Shown here in pieces: positions 29,070 to 38,706 of a stretch of 64,000 bases of DNA. The notes under the pieces are model-generated. The model had not been told where the DNA came from and searched no databases. It was given only the letters and a program-made list of their open reading frames with translations. Location: the NCBI GenBank assembly GCA_947486185.1, contig CANKTH010000005.1, positions 33,506 to 97,505 of the forward strand, in the 5' to 3' direction. The DNA comes from Deltaproteobacteria bacterium. Its GTDB lineage: Bacteria > Myxococcota_A > UBA796 > SXON01. Both the position numbers and the translations under genes were made by a program. The stretch's first letter is position 1; the number at the start of each line of letters is the position of its first letter.

Positions 29070-29193
29070 CCCCTCCAATATCTCGCCCGCCCCGCCGCGG
29101 CGCGAGCCGGGAGCGACGCGCCACCCAGGTAGCGCGGGGTCGTCCCACGGGGCACGTTGGCGGGATGACCGTCGCCGCCGTACCGTGTGCTCG

Positions 29194-30336
29194 ATGTTGA
29201 TCCTGGGCTGGAGTGTCGCCTATGCCCTCGACCTGCCGGCGGCGGTCCTCCGGGCCGGTGAGGTCGATCCTCAGGTGGTCATCGCCGAGTTGCAGCGCCG
29301 GGCGGAGGGCGCGGCGGTCGCGGCGTCCTGGTCCGCGCTGCTCCCTACCCCCACATGGTCCACCGACATCCCTCTCTCCGAAGCGCCGCGTACGACGTCC
29401 ATAAACGTGAGCCTGCCTCTGTTCGCCCCCGTAGACTGGCTCACGATCTCCGAGCGCCACGCGGGTCTTCGTACGGCCGGGCATCGCGCCGAGGCGACGC
29501 GTATCGACACCGAGTATGCCGCCGCAGTGCTCTATTACTCCGCGTTGGCTGCTGACGAGGCGGTGGCCGTCGCCAGCGAGAGTCTCGCGCTGGCCGAGGC
29601 GAGCTTCGCGGCGGCGCGGGCCCGCCGGGAGGCGGGGCTGGACAACGAGCTGGCGTTGAAAGCCTCAGAGCTTGGCGTGGTGAACGCACGGGCGGATAGC
29701 TTCAGCGCCCGCGCCGCAGCGAAGAACGCTATCGCGCGCCTCGAGCGGGCGTTGCAGCAGGAGGTGGACAGCCTGAGTCCGGCCGCTCCCCCGGTGGTGC
29801 CGGAGCTGGGTGGCCGTTCGCCGTGGATCGACGCCGCTGAGGCGCGGGCTGAGCAGTACAAACGGGCCTACTATGCAGACCTTGGGGCGATGCTCCCGAC
29901 CGCCGAGCTTGATGCGCGACCGTCGCTGAGCGTCGCGGGGAGCAATGCCTGGGCGCTGACGGTGCAGGCTTCGTGGACCCTCGACGGCGTGCTTGGTCCG
30001 TGGTTGGAGGTTCGGCAGAGCTACTTTACGGCCCGGATCGCGGAGGTGGAGCGTGACGCGGTGGACGATGACGTGACGCTCGGGCTCCGGGTCGCCCAGG
30101 AGGACGTGCGTGCCGCGCGTGAGCTCGTCGAGGTGGCGCGCGCGCGTGAGAGCCTGTTGGAGGCCGCTTTTGGCGTAGGTCGCGCGCGACAGGTGGCGGG
30201 CCTCGAGAGCACGTTGGAGGTGCTGCGCATCCAGGACGACGTTGCCCGGGCCCGGTTGGACAGGGTCAACGCCGAGCTGTACGAGACGGTGCTGATCCTC
30301 GAGCTGCGGCGCCTCTCCGGCCTCAGCCCCGCTTGA
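29194..30336 (+). CDS. TolC-family outer-membrane efflux protein
   Basis: This 380-residue protein has a signal peptide (MLILGWSVAYALD). Long Ala/Glu/Arg helices form two coiled-coil halves (about 75-190 and 260-375), with strand-like inserts between (SINVSLPLF; LTVQASWTL). This internal twofold repeat is the TolC/OEP pattern; three copies would make the channel tunnel. It is shorter than typical TolC (about 430-480). No pump genes lie beside it; a HlyD-like adaptor sits about 11 kb away but on another operon. The region is convergent with ppiD. Confidence 0.82.
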   Translation: MLILGWSVAYALDLPAAVLRAGEVDPQVVIAELQRRAEGAAVAASWSALLPTPTWSTDIPLSEAPRTTSINVSLPLFAPVDWLTISERHAGLRTAGHRAEATRIDTEYAAAVLYYSALAADEAVAVASESLALAEASFAAARARREAGLDNELALKASELGVVNARADSFSARAAAKNAIARLERALQQEVDSLSPAAPPVVPELGGRSPWIDAAEARAEQYKRAYYADLGAMLPTAELDARPSLSVAGSNAWALTVQASWTLDGVLGPWLEVRQSYFTARIAEVERDAVDDDVTLGLRVAQEDVRAARELVEVARARESLLEAAFGVGRARQVAGLESTLEVLRIQDDVARARLDRVNAELYETVLILELRRLSGLSPA

Positions 30337-30369
30337 ACGCCGAAGCCACCCGGGACGGAAGCCTGCCGC

Positions 30370-30385
30370 GACCCGGCTGCGGGTC
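30370..30385. terminator. Possible terminator hairpin between the convergent TolC and ppiD genes
   Basis: GACCCG pairs with CGGGTC around a GCTG loop. It lies 34 bases after the TolC stop, where a terminator is expected for the two convergent genes. There is no T-run, so if it acts it would be Rho-assisted or weak. Confidence 0.3.
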
Positions 30386-30449
30386 CTCGCTCCCCTCAGG
30401 AGATCATCAGGTCACACCGGCGTAAATGTCGTCGGCGCGCGCCGCTGAC

Positions 30450-31916
30450 TCAGCGCGCCTCCATCACTACCGTTGCTTTGGCCACCCGGTCGTCGATCCA
30501 CCGCTCGAACACCTGCTGTTCGCGTTCGCTGCGGATCCTGGCCTCCATCATGTCGCGCCGCGCCGCCAGCTCTGCCGCTTCCGGCTCGTCACGGGTGAGC
30601 ACGGCGACGATTACCGTGCTGCCGCGGACCTCGAAGGGGGTGGGGAGCACGGAGCCCGCCGGGGCGGTTGCGAGGGCAGCAAGGATCGCCGCGTCTTTAC
30701 CCAGACCGGGTACCTCGCCGGCGCCGAGCACAAAACTCTCAGTTGCCTCGACGGTGAGGCCCTGATTGGCGAGGAGGACCAGCGGCGGCGCCGCGGCGTC
30801 AGTCCAGTTGGCGAGCACACTCTGGGCGTACTCTTTCATGACGCCGCCGACACGATCAGCGCGGATCAGCTTGACGGCGATGTCGGCGGTGGCCTCTTCG
30901 AGCGAGCGCACCTTCGCCTCTTCGATAGCATCCACCTTGAGAATCTCGAGACCACGCGCGGTCTCCACCACGGAGCTCACCTTACCGAGGCCCGCCTGGT
31001 CCGCCGCCGCTACCTCCGCGGGATCGAGCTGGGCAGCCGGGCGGAGCCCAAGGTTGCCGCCGGTCTCAGCGGTGAGATCTTCGCTGAAACGCCGCGCAAG
31101 GTCGGCGAAGTCCGCTCCACCAGCGGCCAACGTACGGATCTCCTCAGCCTTGGCCTTCAGCGCGGCGCTGTCGGTGCCGCCAATGTCGTTCCGCAGCAGG
31201 ATCATCGAGAGCCGAATCCGACGCGGCATATTGTAGAAGCGCTCGAAGTCGTCGTCATAGGACTTCTTGATCTTGTCGGCGTTTGCCTTGATGAAGCTGT
31301 CCCGGTCCCCGTCGGAGACGGCGACGTCGTCGTAGAACAGCGTCGTGGACAGGCGCACGTAGGAGACGGTGACCTCGGTGGACTGGGCGCGGATGAGGTC
31401 CTCCACCTCGGCGCGCGTGACCACCACCCCGCGGGAGAGCAGCTCGGCGAAACGTTGGACGAGCAGGTCTCGCCGCATCCGCTCCTCGAACTGGCCTGCG
31501 CGGTAACCGAGGCGCTTGACCCGCTCATTATAGAGTTTCTCGCTGAACTTACCGTCATCATCCTCAAAGAACTTGATCTTCCGAATCTGTCGGGCGATTT
31601 CTTCGTCGGCGACGGTGATGCCCAGGCGGGCGGCTTCGGCGAGCAGGACCTCCTCCCGGATCAGCTTCTGGCTGACCTGGGAGCCGAGCGTCTCCTCCTG
31701 CTCGGGCGAGAGATTGCCCATCGAGCGGGCCATCTCCCGGTACGCGCGGTCACGGTCGCTGCGCGTGATCGCCACGCCATCCACCGTCGCGATGATCTGA
31801 CTTTGATCCTCCATTCCGCCGGCTCCCCACGCGACGAACGAGAGCACGAGCGCGCCGAGCAGGATCTTGAAGGCCGCGCTGTCGGTGCCGCTACGAAAGG
31901 ACTGGAGGATGGACAT
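30450..31916 (-). CDS. ppiD: PpiD/SurA-type peptidyl-prolyl isomerase
   Basis: This 488-residue protein has one N-terminal transmembrane helix (about 17-36) and a SurA_N-like chaperone region (DGVAITRSDRDRAYREM, SQKLIREEVLL). A parvulin-type PPIase domain follows (about 235-325: MILLRNDI..TDSA, EEIRTLAAGGADFADLARRFSED, GGNLGLRP) and a C-terminal extended domain. This is the PpiD layout: a membrane-anchored periplasmic foldase for outer-membrane proteins. A GTG three codons upstream is an alternative start. It is divergent from mreB across 217 bases that contain the mreB promoter. Confidence 0.93.
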   Translation of the reverse strand: MSILQSFRSGTDSAAFKILLGALVLSFVAWGAGGMEDQSQIIATVDGVAITRSDRDRAYREMARSMGNLSPEQEETLGSQVSQKLIREEVLLAEAARLGITVADEEIARQIRKIKFFEDDDGKFSEKLYNERVKRLGYRAGQFEERMRRDLLVQRFAELLSRGVVVTRAEVEDLIRAQSTEVTVSYVRLSTTLFYDDVAVSDGDRDSFIKANADKIKKSYDDDFERFYNMPRRIRLSMILLRNDIGGTDSAALKAKAEEIRTLAAGGADFADLARRFSEDLTAETGGNLGLRPAAQLDPAEVAAADQAGLGKVSSVVETARGLEILKVDAIEEAKVRSLEEATADIAVKLIRADRVGGVMKEYAQSVLANWTDAAAPPLVLLANQGLTVEATESFVLGAGEVPGLGKDAAILAALATAPAGSVLPTPFEVRGSTVIVAVLTRDEPEAAELAARRDMMEARIRSEREQQVFERWIDDRVAKATVVMEAR

Positions 31917-32054
31917 GGCGCTCACGACCGGGTTGGGGAGGGGACACGGCGGGATCAGCGCGCCGGGCCCTCTGGGGCCACGCGCCTAACCATCGCCCGG
32001 CCCGGCCGCACGTTCGGCGTAGGCCGGCGATTCGCGATTTTCTGGACCCATCTC

Positions 32055-32084
32055 TTGTCAGGTCAAGTGCGCCTGTTGTATACC
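32055..32084 (+). promoter_or_regulatory. Sigma-70-type promoter for mreB
   Basis: A TTGTCA (-35) is separated by 18 bases from TATACC (-10), about 50 bases upstream of the mreB start. The -35 box matches consensus at five of six positions and the -10 box at four. No other plausible box pair on this strand lies in the 217-base divergent region. Confidence 0.55.
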
Positions 32085-32133
32085 TGGGGTCCACCCCGCT
32101 CCTTCCCTGGGGCGCACCACCCCCTGGTGATCC

Positions 32134-33159
<1,026 letters not shown>

Positions 33160-33482
33160 CTCCGGCAGCCTTCTTCGGCTTCAATAAGTGGCCTTAGCGG
33201 TTGACATAGCCCGTGTACACGATATGATTCCCTTGACGTGACAAGAGTTGTGCTGAGTTCTTCACTCATCTCTGCCGCCACGTTCCGGGAGGGCGGGCGT
33301 CGGGTCAGGTGTTTTGTCGATGATGATGCGGGGGGCCCGATTTCGGGTCGTTCGCCAGCGTGCGCGGTTCAACGGGTGAAGTCTCGCGTGCGTCTCTCCT
33401 GCGGTTCACCCCTCCTGGCCTGCCCGCCCTCCACGGCCTCTCTCCCCCCGTCTCCCGGCCAACGCGGCCGATCGGAGGCGCG
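33160..33482 (+). other. Noncoding leader between mreB and the hydrolase
   Basis: This 323-base stretch holds no convincing gene on either strand. Soon after the mreB stop it contains the best sigma-70 promoter in the window (33201-33228). Downstream it shows a 7-base inverted repeat, GGGTGAA at 33374-33380 with TTCACCC at 33405-33411, and a smaller CCCG/CGGG hairpin near 33340. If the promoter fires, about 245 bases of untranslated leader precede the hydrolase start, long enough for a structured regulatory RNA. I recognise no known RNA family. Confidence 0.45.
33201..33228 (+). promoter_or_regulatory. Near-consensus sigma-70 promoter
   Basis: A perfect TTGACA (-35) is followed after 16 bases by TATGAT (-10, five of six consensus). 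It lies 42 bases after the mreB stop and about 250 bases upstream of the hydrolase ATG at 33483. Such strong promoters are rare in this GC-rich sequence, so it probably drives an expressed leader or a small RNA. Confidence 0.6.
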
Positions 33483-34607
33483 ATGAGCCGCGCGTCCCAG
33501 TCCCCTTCTTTTGCCCTCGAACTGCCCGTCGAGGGGCCGCCGCCCCCGGCGACGCCGTGGACACGTCGCCTGGGCGGAGGCGCGCTCCAGCTCACCTGGC
33601 GGCTGTTCCGACCGGGGGATCCGGGCGCCTTTGCCCTTGGAGAACGTCCGGCGGAAGCGAGGTTCTACTATACGGCGAACGACGGGTGGCGGGCGCCGAT
33701 CTACCCGTTCGCCCCGCCCGCAGGGGCCCACGGTCGGCCGGTGGTGCTCGCGCACGGGCTCGGTGGAGGCTGGCGGAGCCTCGATCTGGACCCCTCGCAC
33801 TCGTTGGCGCGCGTGTTGGCCGCAGCAGGGTACGCGGTGTACATCCTCGAACATCGCGGCGATCCGCGCGCCCTTGCCCCCGCCGGCGCCTTGCCGTTCT
33901 CGCTCGATGACGTCGCGCTTCGGGATCTCCCCGCGGCGCTCGACGCCGTTCGGGAACATTCAGGATACGAACGCCCCTTGTTCCTCGGCGTCGGCCTCGG
34001 CGGGGCGGCGTTGCTCCTCCACCTCGCGCTCGCGGGCGATCCCGGTCTCGCGGCAGGTGTGCTCGTGGGTTGCCCGATTTCGTGGCCGTCAAGTTCGGCC
34101 GTGCGGGCCGCCGGACGGCTCGCGACGCTGCTGCCCCCGGGTTGGCGGATCCCGGGTCGGCGCCTCGCACAGCTCCTCGCGCCGCTCTGCGCGGACGGGG
34201 GGGCGCTCGGCGTGGGGGACGTCAGCGGTCCCGTCGCCCGGGGCGTGCTCCTTCACGGCGCGACGGACCTCCACGCCGGAGTGCTGCGGCAGCTCGGGCA
34301 GTGGGCCGTTGCGGGGGCGCTCACGGACCAATCCGGCTTGATCGACGTGCGCAGCGCGCTGGAGCGCTGCGCGGTGCCGCCGATGCTGGTCATCGCGGCG
34401 GAGCATGATCCACGGTGCACGCCGGAAGCGGGGCGGGAGCTGGCCGCGAGCCTCCGCGGCGAGCCGCTGAGCTTGCCCGCCAGGGGCGCCCTGGAGCTCC
34501 TGCTGGGCGAGCGGGCATCGGGCCATCTCCCCCCGGCGATCCTCGAGTTTCTTGATCGCCACGCCGCGGGTTGTGCCGAATCCGGAGCACTGGCCATCGA
34601 GCGCTGA
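33483..34607 (+). CDS. Alpha/beta-hydrolase-like protein lacking the nucleophile
   Basis: The 374 residues follow the alpha/beta hydrolase order. The oxyanion region is VVLAHGLGGG, then EHRGD, then the nucleophile-elbow strand LGVGLGGAALLLHL. The elbow, normally G-x-S-x-G, is Gly169-Val-Gly171-Leu-Gly: the serine is replaced by glycine. The acid Asp (EHDPRCTP) and a late His (SGHLPP) remain. It is therefore probably either catalytically dead or uses another group. The start ATG at 33483 follows CGGAGG; the long Arg/Ser-rich upstream extension has no gene-like composition. It lies just downstream of the strong leader promoter. Confidence 0.78.
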   Translation: MSRASQSPSFALELPVEGPPPPATPWTRRLGGGALQLTWRLFRPGDPGAFALGERPAEARFYYTANDGWRAPIYPFAPPAGAHGRPVVLAHGLGGGWRSLDLDPSHSLARVLAAAGYAVYILEHRGDPRALAPAGALPFSLDDVALRDLPAALDAVREHSGYERPLFLGVGLGGAALLLHLALAGDPGLAAGVLVGCPISWPSSSAVRAAGRLATLLPPGWRIPGRRLAQLLAPLCADGGALGVGDVSGPVARGVLLHGATDLHAGVLRQLGQWAVAGALTDQSGLIDVRSALERCAVPPMLVIAAEHDPRCTPEAGRELAASLRGEPLSLPARGALELLLGERASGHLPPAILEFLDRHAAGCAESGALAIER

Positions 34608-34732
34608 GCGCGACGAAGGCCGCGCGGACAGATCCTGGCGGCGGCTGACGTAGCCGGCAGGCGGCGTGGCGCTTAGTCAACAGGCTTGCCACTGGATGCG
34701 CCGCGTGACGGTCCGGGGCCAGGGATGACGCC

Positions 34733-36595
34733 GTGAACAGCCAGGACCCTTCCGATCCCAACCCGCCCGACGGGTCGCCGCAGCAGCCGGCCGCCGACGC
34801 CGACATGAGCGACCGCCCCACGACGCCGCCGCGTCCAGACCGCGGGCCCGGCAGCACATCCCAGGATCGTAGTCGCCGCAATGCGAGGCTGGTCCTCGGC
34901 CTGGCCCTGATCGGGCTCACCGTGATGGTGGGGGCGAGCGTCGGCGTGGTGGTGCTTGCCCGCGAGGGTATGGGTGCCAAGGTCGAGGATCATGCCTTTC
35001 TTGAAGTAGTGATCGAACCGGGATTATCTGACGCTCCTGGCGACGCTGGTCTCGTGATGAACCCCGAAGACTTCCCGCCCCTGATCACTGAGATGGCTGC
35101 GGGTATCCGGAACGCCATCACCGACGAGCGCGTGTCGGGGCTGTACCTGGAGATCAACGGGGTCGACCTCGGGATGGGCGGAGTGCAGGAGCTCCGGGAC
35201 GCGGTCTCGGACTTCGTGGCGGGCGGGAAGCCCTGCTACGCCTACGCCGAAGCCCTCGACAACAAGTCGTACTACCTCGCTTCTGCGTGTGACCAGATCT
35301 ATCTGCCGCCCGGGGGCGTCTTCATGGTGACCGGGCTCGAGGTCACGACCGAGTACTACGCGGGACTTCTCGATAAAGTCGGCGTTTTACCCGACATGGA
35401 GCATGTGGGGGACTTCAAGTCGGCCGTGGAGCCGTTTGAGCGCGACGGTCCCTCCGATGCAGCGTCTCTGGCCACCGAAGCGCTGCTGGACGGCCTCTAC
35501 GGGCAGCTTGTCGCGGGCATCGCAGAGGGCCGGGAGCTCTCGGTGGAGGCCGTTACGGCGCTGGTCGACAGCCCGCCGATCACTCCGGATGCGGCGTTAG
35601 CGGCTGGGCTGATCGACGGACTCAAGTACCGGGACGAGGTGGCAGAGGGTATCTGCGGAGAGGATCGTACGGAGATCGGCGCGTTGATCTCCGATGCTGG
35701 CGGTTTCCCGACCGGGCCAGCCATCGCCGTGGTGCACGCCGAAGGCAGCATCGTGAGCGGGGAGTCGGGATCGCCGCTGTTCGGCGGCAGCATGGTCGGG
35801 GATCGTAGCTTTGCCGAGTTCTTTGAGGAGATCCGCGAGAACGACGACGTTCTCGGCGTGGTCTTGCGCGTCAATTCCCCGGGTGGCAGCGGGCTCGCCT
35901 CCGACATGATGTGGCGTGAGGTTGAGCGTACGCAGGCGGCCGGCAAGCCCGTCGTCGTGTCCATGGGCGATTATGCCGCGAGCGGAGGCTACTATATCGC
36001 GGCGGGCGCTGATTGGATCGTCGCGCAGCCGGGCACCCTGACCGGCTCGATCGGCGTGTTCGGCGGCAAGATGAGCCTCGGGGGCACCTACGAGAAGTTG
36101 GGGATCAAAACCCACACCTGGCAGCGCGGCAGCATGGCCAACATCTTCTCGTCCACCAGCCCCTTCAACGACGTGGAGCGCGCCAAGTTCCGCGAGTTTC
36201 TCGAGGGTTTTTACGGCACATTTCTCGCGCGGGTCGCCGAAGGCCGTAAGCTCGACCGTGAGGCGGTTCACGCGGTGGCCCAGGGCCGCGTCTGGACGGG
36301 CGAGCAGGCGCTCGAGCACAAGCTCGTCGACGAGCTCGGCGGCATCGACGCGGCGGTCGCCCGGTTGCGCACGCTCATTTCGGTCGAGGACGGCACGGAT
36401 CTACGGGTGGTGAGGTTTCCTCGGCAAAAAACGCTGGTTGACCAGATCCTGGAGGATCTGGGTGGTCCCCAGTCGGCGCATCAGATTGTGGTCCCCGAGC
36501 TGCAGGCGCCGCTCGCCAGCCTCGAGGTGTTGAGCCGCGTCTTGGAGCGCGGTGGGGTCGCGGCGATGATGCCCTACACCGTCCTGGTGCGGTGA
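34733..36595 (+). CDS. sppA: Signal peptide peptidase SppA (protease IV)
   Basis: This 620-residue long-form SppA has a Pro/Ser/Asp-rich start and one transmembrane helix (about 45-75). Two crotonase-like repeats follow. The N-terminal repeat keeps the catalytic Lys region ALDNKSYYLASACDQIYL. The C-terminal repeat keeps the Ser region VVSMGDYAASGGYYIAAGAD, preceded by VNSPGGSGLASD. SppA digests cleaved signal peptides. The start is GTG at 34733. It overlaps the next gene by one base (TGATG), hinting at joint expression. Confidence 0.95.
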   Translation: MNSQDPSDPNPPDGSPQQPAADADMSDRPTTPPRPDRGPGSTSQDRSRRNARLVLGLALIGLTVMVGASVGVVVLAREGMGAKVEDHAFLEVVIEPGLSDAPGDAGLVMNPEDFPPLITEMAAGIRNAITDERVSGLYLEINGVDLGMGGVQELRDAVSDFVAGGKPCYAYAEALDNKSYYLASACDQIYLPPGGVFMVTGLEVTTEYYAGLLDKVGVLPDMEHVGDFKSAVEPFERDGPSDAASLATEALLDGLYGQLVAGIAEGRELSVEAVTALVDSPPITPDAALAAGLIDGLKYRDEVAEGICGEDRTEIGALISDAGGFPTGPAIAVVHAEGSIVSGESGSPLFGGSMVGDRSFAEFFEEIRENDDVLGVVLRVNSPGGSGLASDMMWREVERTQAAGKPVVVSMGDYAASGGYYIAAGADWIVAQPGTLTGSIGVFGGKMSLGGTYEKLGIKTHTWQRGSMANIFSSTSPFNDVERAKFREFLEGFYGTFLARVAEGRKLDREAVHAVAQGRVWTGEQALEHKLVDELGGIDAAVARLRTLISVEDGTDLRVVRFPRQKTLVDQILEDLGGPQSAHQIVVPELQAPLASLEVLSRVLERGGVAAMMPYTVLVR

Positions 36596-37350
36596 TGTGG
36601 CTCCTCGGATTGGGCATCGCCTGGTCGGCCCCGATGAACGCGAGGCTCTACGCGCGTTATGTCGAAGAAGTCGAGCGACACCTGGAGACCGTCTCGGCGC
36701 GGGTGCTGCTGGCTGGCTGCCCGCAGGGCGAGGAGTTGCTGTCGGTGCTGCGCGACCTCCGGGGGCCGTGGCCGGGGCGCGGAGAGGCAGAAGCTCAGGC
36801 CCGGGTCAACCTGGAGCTGGGCGCAGCGCAAATTGCTTCGTGGAACAGTCTTCATCCTTCGGCGTTCACCGAGCTCCGCCGTGCCGCCGACCGGGCGACC
36901 GCGTCGATCGAGGCCTGCCTGCCGGGCATCGATCCCTTCGTTTTCGGGGAGCCCGGCCGGGGTGTGGTCACCTGGGCGCCGGATCTCGCGAGCGCCCAAG
37001 CCGACGCCGCGCGGGAAGATAGGCGCATCCTGCTCTTTGCGTCGGCGCCGTGGAAGCTTGGCACGGCCATCATGGACACCTTGGTGTGGAACAACGGGAT
37101 CGCAACGGACGCGATCGCGCGGCACGCGGTCGCGCTCCGGGCGGAGTGGCCGTCGGCGTCGAGCCCGCCGGCGCTGACTGCGCAGCTGCAGGGCTACTTC
37201 GTGGGGACCGAGCTGCCGACCGTGCAGATTTTCGACGCGGCGGGGGTGGCCTGTGAGGGCCTCGCGGTCAGTGGCTTCGTCGAGCCCGACCATCTCGTGA
37301 CGATGCTGCTGATGGCCCGAGGAGAGGGCTGCCACAACAAGCCGCGCTGA
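36595..37350 (+). CDS. Thioredoxin-fold-like protein without active-site cysteines
   Basis: This 251-residue protein has a leader ending WSAP and a helical region with two Cys (LLAGCPQGEEL, IEACLPGI). A C-terminal thioredoxin-like domain follows (about 140-245): EDRRILLFASAPWKLGTAIMD with the helix and strands that follow, and GTELPTVQIFDAAG corresponding to the cis-Pro loop. Where WCxxC should be, the sequence is PWKLGTA, so it cannot do thiol exchange there. It starts within the sppA stop (TGATG) and probably works in the periplasm alongside SppA. The role is unknown. Confidence 0.7.
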   Translation: MWLLGLGIAWSAPMNARLYARYVEEVERHLETVSARVLLAGCPQGEELLSVLRDLRGPWPGRGEAEAQARVNLELGAAQIASWNSLHPSAFTELRRAADRATASIEACLPGIDPFVFGEPGRGVVTWAPDLASAQADAAREDRRILLFASAPWKLGTAIMDTLVWNNGIATDAIARHAVALRAEWPSASSPPALTAQLQGYFVGTELPTVQIFDAAGVACEGLAVSGFVEPDHLVTMLLMARGEGCHNKPR

Positions 37351-37371
37351 GTTTACGAGGGGGCCTGCGCC

Positions 37372-37641
37372 TCACCCGGGATCGAGGGCGAGCGCGGCGT
37401 CGTGCCAGACCTGTACCTGGCAAGCGAGGCGCTGGTCGGGCCGATCGAGCATCGGTAGCTCCACCTCATCTGCCGGGCCGAGCTGCCCCGAGAGCACCCG
37501 GACCCGACAGCTATTGCAGGTGGCGAATCCGCCGCACGCCGCCTCGATGGGCAGGTGCGCGGCCTCACACACCTCAAGAAGGTTTGCACCCGGCTCCACG
37601 GAGAGTACACGATGAAGGCCAGGAAATAGAAGGGTCGGCAC
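37372..37641 (-). CDS. [2Fe-2S] ferredoxin
   Basis: This 89-residue protein has four cluster Cys: Cys36-x5-Cys42-x2-Cys45, then Cys74 (QRLACQ). CX5CX2C spacing is that of adrenodoxin/Isc-type ferredoxins, not plant-type CX4CX2C. The strand EAACGGFATCNSCRV is typical. The gene ends 21 bases from the end of the thioredoxin-like gene. It follows the A-type carrier gene by 42 bases on the same strand, so the two iron-sulfur genes are probably co-transcribed. Its electron partner is not obvious. Confidence 0.92.
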   Translation of the reverse strand: MPTLLFPGLHRVLSVEPGANLLEVCEAAHLPIEAACGGFATCNSCRVRVLSGQLGPADEVELPMLDRPDQRLACQVQVWHDAALALDPG

Positions 37642-37683
37642 CGACGGCTCCGCTGAGCGCCGCGTCAGGCGGGAGGCAGGGGT

Positions 37684-38025
37684 TCAGACGTCGAAGCTGG
37701 TGCCGCAGCCGCACTTCCGCTTGATGTTGGGATTGTCGATCTGAAAACCCGCTTGCATCAGGGTGTCTTCGTAGGTGATCACGCTGCCGTTGACGTAGCC
37801 GCGGTGGAGAGGGTTCACAAAGACCCGCACGTCTTCGAACGCGTAGATCTCGTCGTCCTCCTGGGGGGCTTCTTCCAGCTCGAGAAGGTAGCTGTAGCCG
37901 GAACAACCTCCGCCCTGAACGCCAAAACGAAGCCCAAAGCCTGGCATGTCGTTCTCGGTCTGGAGCTTCTTGATAAACGCGATCGCGCTCGGCGCGAGGG
38001 TTACGGGCGGCGTCTCGGTGTCCAT
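37684..38025 (-). CDS. A-type iron-sulfur carrier (IscA/ErpA family)
   Basis: This 113-residue protein has the three Cys of A-type carriers: GGGCSGYSYLLEL and the C-terminal KRKCGCGTSF, separated by about 65 residues. ALAPSAI-like opening (TLAPSAIAFIKKL) and GVQGGGCSG match the HesB fold. It delivers Fe-S clusters to apoproteins. It starts at 38025 opposite the PabA-type gene (divergent, 60 bases apart) and is followed by the ferredoxin. The cyaY-like gene at the other end of the window may supply the same pathway. Confidence 0.93.
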   Translation of the reverse strand: MDTETPPVTLAPSAIAFIKKLQTENDMPGFGLRFGVQGGGCSGYSYLLELEEAPQEDDEIYAFEDVRVFVNPLHRGYVNGSVITYEDTLMQAGFQIDNPNIKRKCGCGTSFDV

Positions 38026-38085
38026 GCAGGCTCCTTCGTCGGGGCGGCCCCCAGTGATAAGGGGTCGACGCATCGTCGATATGCC

Positions 38086-38706
38086 GTGACTGTACCCACG
38101 CCTCCCGCCACCGGCCACCGCGTTATCGTGGTGGACAACTACGATAGTTTCACCTTTTCGCTTGCGCGCCTCTTTTCCCTCGCCGGCGCCCGGGTGGAGG
38201 TGATCCGGGAGGACCGCCTACCGCCCCTGGTTCCGGGGGGGCAGGACCTCATCGTACTGTCGCCGGGACCGGGACGCCCTGAAGAACACCCCGTCAACCT
38301 TGAGCTCCTCGCCCGATTGCCCAGCCCGATCTTCGGTGTGTGCCTGGGTTTGCAGGCCTTCGCTCTCTCCGTGGGAGCGCGGGTTCTGCGCGGGCGGCCC
38401 GTCCATGGCCGGCGCTCAGCTGTCCACCACGGCGGGAAGGGGTGTTTTGAGGGACTACCCTCCCCTTTTCCGGCCACCCGGTACAACTCCCTGCTGGTGG
38501 AGCGCGCCACCCTCCCCGACGACGTGGAGGTCACCGCTGACACCCGCCGCGGTGAGGTGATGGGCCTTCGCCACCGACGCCTCCCGATCGAGGCCGTACA
38601 GTTTCACCCAGAGTCGGTGCGCACCCGGTTCGGGCTGCAGCTGGTCCAGAACGTGCTCGCCAGCATTACTCCGTCGGGGGAGGCTGATCTTCGGTCGCGG
38701 GGTTGA
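38086..38706 (+). CDS. pabA: PabA/TrpG-type glutamine amidotransferase
   Basis: This 206-residue class I amidotransferase has the opening VIVVDNYDSFTFSLARLF, the family VLSPGPGRPEE, the nucleophile FGVCLGLQAF and the late IEAVQFHPESV (His/Glu). These define the glutamine half of aminodeoxychorismate or anthranilate synthase. No partner (PabB/TrpE) is adjacent, so it may serve a distant subunit. The start is GTG at 38086; later codons are also possible. Its last ~40 bases overlap tail to tail with the UspA gene. Confidence 0.93.
   Translation: MTVPTPPATGHRVIVVDNYDSFTFSLARLFSLAGARVEVIREDRLPPLVPGGQDLIVLSPGPGRPEEHPVNLELLARLPSPIFGVCLGLQAFALSVGARVLRGRPVHGRRSAVHHGGKGCFEGLPSPFPATRYNSLLVERATLPDDVEVTADTRRGEVMGLRHRRLPIEAVQFHPESVRTRFGLQLVQNVLASITPSGEADLRSRG

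Noticed and set aside
33238..33486. 82-codon frame after the strong promoter
   Set aside because: It begins with GTG and has no ribosome binding site, and its content is Arg/Pro/Ser rich without family features.
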